NCBI RefSeq assembly: GCF_001642735.1
Contig: NZ_LWHM01000005.1
Coordinates: 1-64,000 of the forward strand
Direction of reading: 5' to 3'
Length of the DNA: 64,000 nucleotides
DNA from: Pseudohongiella nitratireducens
GTDB lineage: Bacteria; Pseudomonadota; Gammaproteobacteria; Pseudomonadales; Pseudohongiellaceae
Shown: in pieces, positions 60,464 through 64,000 of the stretch
How the letters are laid out: the number at the start of each line of letters is the position of its first letter
How positions within the stretch are numbered: the first letter of the stretch is position 1
Notes under the pieces: model-generated
The model's database searches: none
Seen by the model: the letters and a program-made list of their open reading frames with translations, nothing else
Told to the model about the DNA's origin: nothing
Program-made: the position numbers and the translations under genes

Positions 60464-62506
60464 ATGTTTGTAGTTATGGCTCAGGATCAATTAATTATCA
60501 TCGCTATACTGGCCTTTAGTATGGGCATGTTCATCTGGGGGCGCTGGCGTCATGACATGGTTGCCGGAGCTTCATTGCTGGCCTGTATCCTGACCGGGCT
60601 GGTGACGCCGGAAGATGCCTTCAGCGGATTTTCCCATCCTGCGGTGATCACCGTCGCCTGCGTGCTGGTGATCAGTTATGGCCTGCAACAAACCGGTGCC
60701 GTTGATGTGCTGACCCAACGTCTGCTGCCTTCCTCTGCGGGCCCCACTCTCAGTATTTTTGCACTGACAGCACTGGCTGCGGTGTTATCAGGCTTCATGA
60801 ACAATGTCGGTGCACTGGCCTTGTTGATGCCTGTTGCCATTCAGATTGCCGTCAATCAGGGCCTGCCACCGGGGCGGGTGCTGATGCCACTGGCTTTTGG
60901 CTCCATTCTCGGTGGCACCATGACACTGATTGGCACCCCGCCCAACCTGATTGTTTCCGGCTTTCGTGACCAGGCCGGGATGGGTGCGTTTGGCATGTTT
61001 GATTTTATGCCGGTCGGCGTGTCCATCACCCTGGCCGGGGTAGTGTTTGTCGGTCTGCTGGGATGGCGCCTGGTGCCGGCAAGAAAGCAGGCGGACACTG
61101 CCAGCTTTGAAACAGGCACCTACCTGACCGAAGTCCGTGTGATGGCTGATAGCAAGGCTGCTGGGATGACCTTGCGGGAAGTCGAAGCCAAGCTGGAAAA
61201 AGAAGATGCGCAGATAGTAGGTATGGTTCGTGGTGAAATGCGGGTGATCGCACCTTACTCCCGGCGCTTGCTGCGTGCCGACGATATTCTGGTGATCGAG
61301 GCCGAGCCGGAATCACTGGGCGCAGCACTGGCTACCGTTGGTCTGAAGCTGGAAGCCGAAGTCATGGCTGAGAATATGCCTGATGAGCCAGTGGAAGCAG
61401 AGGCTGACAAGCCCGCTAATGAAGCTGCTGATAAGGTGACGAAAAAGGCCGCCGGTAAAAGCACCACGCGCATGAACCGGCGCGGACGGCCGGTTGCGGT
61501 CAAACCTGAGCGCACGCCGCCCAGTGTGCTGGCTCGTACGGGTGAGCAAACGGCTAAGAAATCAACTGGCAAGACAGATGGCTCAGGAGATGGCAAAGAC
61601 ACTGACAGTGGCAAAGAGGCGGAGGAGTCAAAAGGGCCAAGCAAACACGATGAACTGGTTATCCAGGAGTTGGTTGTGATGCCTGATTCGCCGATGCTGA
61701 ACCGGACTGCGTCTGATATTGAGTTACGCACCCGTTACGGTATCAATTTGCTTGCAGTGTCACGCCAGGGGCGACGCTCCGTAAAGCGTCTGCGTTCTAC
61801 TCCGGTGCAAGGTGGCGATGTGCTGCTCATGCAAGGTGTGCCTGAAGCGGTATCCGGATTTGCCAATGACTATCGTTGTGTGCCGTTGGCTGAGCGCGAT
61901 ATTCGAGTACCGGTAAAAGGTCAGGCAGTACTGGCTGGCAGTATTTTCCTGATTGCCATTGCGCTGACAGCAACAGGGGTATTGCCGGTCGCGATCTGTT
62001 TTGGCATGGCGGTACTGGCCTATATGGCCTTGAAGATCGTGCCTCCCCGTTCTGTTTATACCGCGATTGACTGGCCGGTGATTGTCCTGCTTGGTGCCTT
62101 GCTGCCAGTGGCAGGAGCCATGGCTTCGACGGGTACAGCCGATGTGCTGGCGCAGGCGATGCTTGACTGGGTGGCACAGGGTAACCCGGTGGTTGCGCTG
62201 GCACTGGTGCTAATCATCACCATGACGCTGTCAGACTTCATGAACAATGCCGCCACTGTGGCTGTCATGTGTCCGCTGGCCATCAGTATTGCCAGCCAGC
62301 TGGGTGTCAATCCTGACGCCTTTCTGATGTCGGTTGCGGTTGGCGGCTCCTGTGCGTTCCTGACGCCGATCGGGCATCAGAACAACACATTGATCCTGGG
62401 CCCCAGTGGATTCAAGTTCGGTGATTACTGGCGGCTGGGCTTGCCGGTGGAAATTGTGGTGGTCGCCATAGGCCTGCCCGTCCTGTTGTGGGCCTGGCCG
62501 CTTTAA
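60464..62506 (+). CDS. SLC13/DASS-type transporter with two RCK_C domains and a charged linker
   Basis: This 680-residue paralogue of the 57428-59779 protein has the same N-terminal layout (FSHPAVITVACVLVISYGLQ; FMNNVGALALLMPVAIQIAV; GGTMTLIGTPPNLIVSGFRD). Two TrkA-C-like domains, at about 225-290 and 400-465, are separated by a low-complexity Lys/Glu/Asp/Ser stretch of about 100 residues (KPANEAADKVTKKAAGKSTT). The C-terminus has LSDFMNNAATVAVMCPLAIS and LTPIGHQNNTLILGPSGF, close to the YfbS-type subgroup. ATG 60464 is used; 60476 is a possible alternative. Confidence 0.88.
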   Translation: MFVVMAQDQLIIIAILAFSMGMFIWGRWRHDMVAGASLLACILTGLVTPEDAFSGFSHPAVITVACVLVISYGLQQTGAVDVLTQRLLPSSAGPTLSIFALTALAAVLSGFMNNVGALALLMPVAIQIAVNQGLPPGRVLMPLAFGSILGGTMTLIGTPPNLIVSGFRDQAGMGAFGMFDFMPVGVSITLAGVVFVGLLGWRLVPARKQADTASFETGTYLTEVRVMADSKAAGMTLREVEAKLEKEDAQIVGMVRGEMRVIAPYSRRLLRADDILVIEAEPESLGAALATVGLKLEAEVMAENMPDEPVEAEADKPANEAADKVTKKAAGKSTTRMNRRGRPVAVKPERTPPSVLARTGEQTAKKSTGKTDGSGDGKDTDSGKEAEESKGPSKHDELVIQELVVMPDSPMLNRTASDIELRTRYGINLLAVSRQGRRSVKRLRSTPVQGGDVLLMQGVPEAVSGFANDYRCVPLAERDIRVPVKGQAVLAGSIFLIAIALTATGVLPVAICFGMAVLAYMALKIVPPRSVYTAIDWPVIVLLGALLPVAGAMASTGTADVLAQAMLDWVAQGNPVVALALVLIITMTLSDFMNNAATVAVMCPLAISIASQLGVNPDAFLMSVAVGGSCAFLTPIGHQNNTLILGPSGFKFGDYWRLGLPVEIVVVAIGLPVLLWAWPL

Positions 62507-62730
62507 CTGTCCTTTGTTGTCTTGTCGTGCGAAGCAGGGACTTCAGATTCGGCGCCACGCATCAACTGCCAGGCACCGCAAAACACCAGTGTGACCAGGC
62601 TGATGGCCAGCACAATGGCCAGACGATAAGGGATAGGGATAACGAGGTCGCCATAAGCTTCAGCGGCCATTGCCAGCGCGTTCACCACGATCAGTGCGAT
62701 GAACAAAGTTAACCAGATGGTTTTCTTCAT
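62503..62730 (-). CDS. Small two-helix membrane protein of unknown function
   Basis: This 75-residue protein has two membrane helices (TIWLTLFIALIVVNALAMAA at about 4-23 and YRLAIVLAISLVTLVFCGAW at about 35-54) and a polar C-terminus (MRGAESEVPASHDKTTKD). No family is recognised. It converges on the SLC13 gene with a 4-nt overlap of stops. It may be co-transcribed with the M16 peptidase upstream. Confidence 0.6.
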   Translation of the reverse strand: MKKTIWLTLFIALIVVNALAMAAEAYGDLVIPIPYRLAIVLAISLVTLVFCGAWQLMRGAESEVPASHDKTTKDS

Positions 62731-62755
62731 CTTGCGGCCTCATTGCAGGCCTTGC

Positions 62756-62794
62756 TGATCATTCCGGTAACACGTTGCCTTACCGGAATGATCA
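62756..62794. other. 15-bp perfect inverted repeat
   Basis: TGATCATTCCGGTAA and TTACCGGAATGATCA flank a nine-base loop between the M16 peptidase stop and the small membrane protein. With no T-run it is not a clear terminator, but it could protect the peptidase mRNA end. Confidence 0.7.
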
Positions 62795-62807
62795 TTGTCA
62801 GCCAGGA

Positions 62808-64000
62808 TTATTCAACAAACACATCATCCACGGTCAGTTCTTTGATGGTGCCCATTTCTGCCAGTGCGTCCAGATCCATGCGGCTGGTATCGCCAACAAT
62901 GGAGATCAACTTGGGGGCGCCGCTGACGTGCTGCTGATGGAACTCGACCATGTCTTCAATGCTGGCGTTCTGCAATTGCAGGAAACGCTCAGGGCGAGGA
63001 TCACCGTTCAGTCCCAGTTCCTGCCAGCCTCGAACAGTGCCGGGTATCTGACGGGCACTGAGTGTCGAGGTACGATACAGGTTGATCAGCGATCCCTGGG
63101 CATCCTGGAAACGCTCACCGGACTGTGGCAGGTTGTCGATCAGGTCGACAAAGGCGGCAGTGGCATCCACGGCTTTGTCATTCTGCGTACCGATCACACC
63201 CAGCATCAGGGTTTCACTTTCCTGGCGTGAGCCTTGAGCGTAACGTGCCGCGGCAGAGTAGGCCAGGGCACGGGCTTCGCGCAGTTCCTGGAAGACCACA
63301 GAGGACATGCCGGAACCAAAGTAGTTGTTGTACAACGATGCCGGTACGACCAGTGATTCGTCATAGCGCTCATCCGGGAATTCCATACGCACTTGCGCCT
63401 GGGCTGTTTCACGGTGAATCAGGTAGATTTCGTTCTCATCAAAGACGCGCGTATAGCGGTGCTGATAAGGCGGAGGTGTGCGCAGGTCCTCACCGGCCAT
63501 ATGATGGTCATTGAGGATATCCGTCAGCTCTTCCACCGACATGGAACCGGTGTAGCTGATAGTGTGTTCATAGTCGGTCAGACCGCTGATCAGGGTCAGC
63601 AGTTCGTCCAGCGCAACGGCCTGAATCTGATCGGAAGTCATTGCCTGCAGCATGGGTGATTCTTCACCGTAGCGGTTATACAGGTACAAGGCACGGCTGA
63701 TGGCCTGCGGATCTTCGCGCTGATCAGCGCGGGCTTGCAGAATACGTGCTTTCAGTTGCTCCAGGGTCTGTTCATCTGATTGCGGATCATTAATCAGTGA
63801 CAGCATCAGTTCCAGGGTCTCTGCAAACTGAGGGTCCATTCCTGAAATCGCAATACTGGTCTGATTTTCTGACGTACTGAAACTGAAGTCGCTGCCCAGT
63901 CGGTACCACTGTTTCTGCAGTTCTTCGGCCGGGTAATCAACGGTGCCAACGCGAGGCATCAGTGAGGATGCCAGGCTGAGCCGGTCGTCCGTTTCCGTGC
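62808..64000 (-). CDS. M16-family zinc peptidase, C-terminal part (runs off the right edge)
   Basis: About 397 C-terminal residues are visible; the frame stays open to the window edge, so Met at 63959 is internal. The segment is the second, non-catalytic M16 half: LMPRVGTVDYPAEELQKQWY, FSFSTSENQTSIAISGMDPQ, FAETLELMLSLINDP, then LYNNYFGSGMSSVVFQELRE and LAYSAAARYAQGSR with the R/Y pair that helps substrate binding. The zinc motif HXXEH should lie in the missing N-terminal half. Relatives are periplasmic or membrane-linked oligopeptidases. Confidence 0.9.
   Translation of the reverse strand, partial: TETDDRLSLASSLMPRVGTVDYPAEELQKQWYRLGSDFSFSTSENQTSIAISGMDPQFAETLELMLSLINDPQSDEQTLEQLKARILQARADQREDPQAISRALYLYNRYGEESPMLQAMTSDQIQAVALDELLTLISGLTDYEHTISYTGSMSVEELTDILNDHHMAGEDLRTPPPYQHRYTRVFDENEIYLIHRETAQAQVRMEFPDERYDESLVVPASLYNNYFGSGMSSVVFQELREARALAYSAAARYAQGSRQESETLMLGVIGTQNDKAVDATAAFVDLIDNLPQSGERFQDAQGSLINLYRTSTLSARQIPGTVRGWQELGLNGDPRPERFLQLQNASIEDMVEFHQQHVSGAPKLISIVGDTSRMDLDALAEMGTIKELTVDDVFVE

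Noticed and set aside
1-64000. rRNA, tRNA, CRISPR arrays, replication origin, prophage
   Set aside because: Scanning both strands by eye gave no cloverleaf or rRNA core sequences, no regularly spaced identical repeats and no phage structural genes. A tRNA could be missed without a covariance search.

Overview
The window looks like a chromosomal segment of a free-living, probably marine or aquatic gammaproteobacterium. The evidence is the mix of biosynthetic arginine decarboxylase with agmatinase, YfbR, DadA/Lrp, BaeSR-like signalling, AbgT, TRAP-TAXI and CopCD genes, together with Fur-, Pho- and sigma54-like sites. I cannot name a genus from sequence alone. No rRNA, tRNA, CRISPR array or prophage is visible.

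Region 1 (1-7.3 kb) is a graveyard of mobile DNA. The 3' part of an IS3-family element has cut a LysR-type regulator. After a short ordinary stretch (ferritin-like protein, YegS-like lipid kinase) comes what I read as a decayed integron. It holds two attC-like sites of 75 and 74 bp, a cassette-like SDR gene with a small gene, a truncated XRE antitoxin, a broken higBA pair, the 3' end of a group II intron, a YoaK-like gene and an intact PIN/Arc toxin-antitoxin pair. A truncated integron integrase lies at the right end, oriented divergently from most cassettes. A SIMPL-domain gene reduced by an internal deletion closes the region.

Region 2 (7.3-24.5 kb) holds threonine aldolase, an FAD oxidoreductase, a secreted S1/P1 nuclease, a sensor/regulator pair, thiolase, an AbgT transporter, an autoregulated XRE repressor, yfbR, an MFS permease, an unusual PEP carboxylase, and a Fur-box-flanked PiuC-like dioxygenase with a divergent lipoprotein. 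Upstream of the nuclease is a predicted small RNA of about 105 nt with a near-consensus sigma54 promoter, a palindromic upstream site and a strong terminator.

Region 3 (24.7-44.2 kb) begins with a very large secreted protein that joins a bactofilin-like beta-solenoid to an MshQ/DUF6701-type C-terminus. It continues with TauE, the dadA/lrp divergon, speB-speA with a tandem repeat between them, an RND efflux pair, a long hairpin repeat, a PQQ-type sugar dehydrogenase, CopC-CopD, and a Na/Pi symporter with a Pho-box-like site.

Region 4 (44.3-64 kb) carries a Bcr/CflA transporter and a five-gene operon (TM2-like, DUF58, transglutaminase, MoxR, TPR). A TRAP-TAXI uptake system, a FlgO-like lipoprotein pair, two SLC13/RCK-type transporters flanking a NIPSNAP protein, and an M16 peptidase that runs off the right edge complete it.
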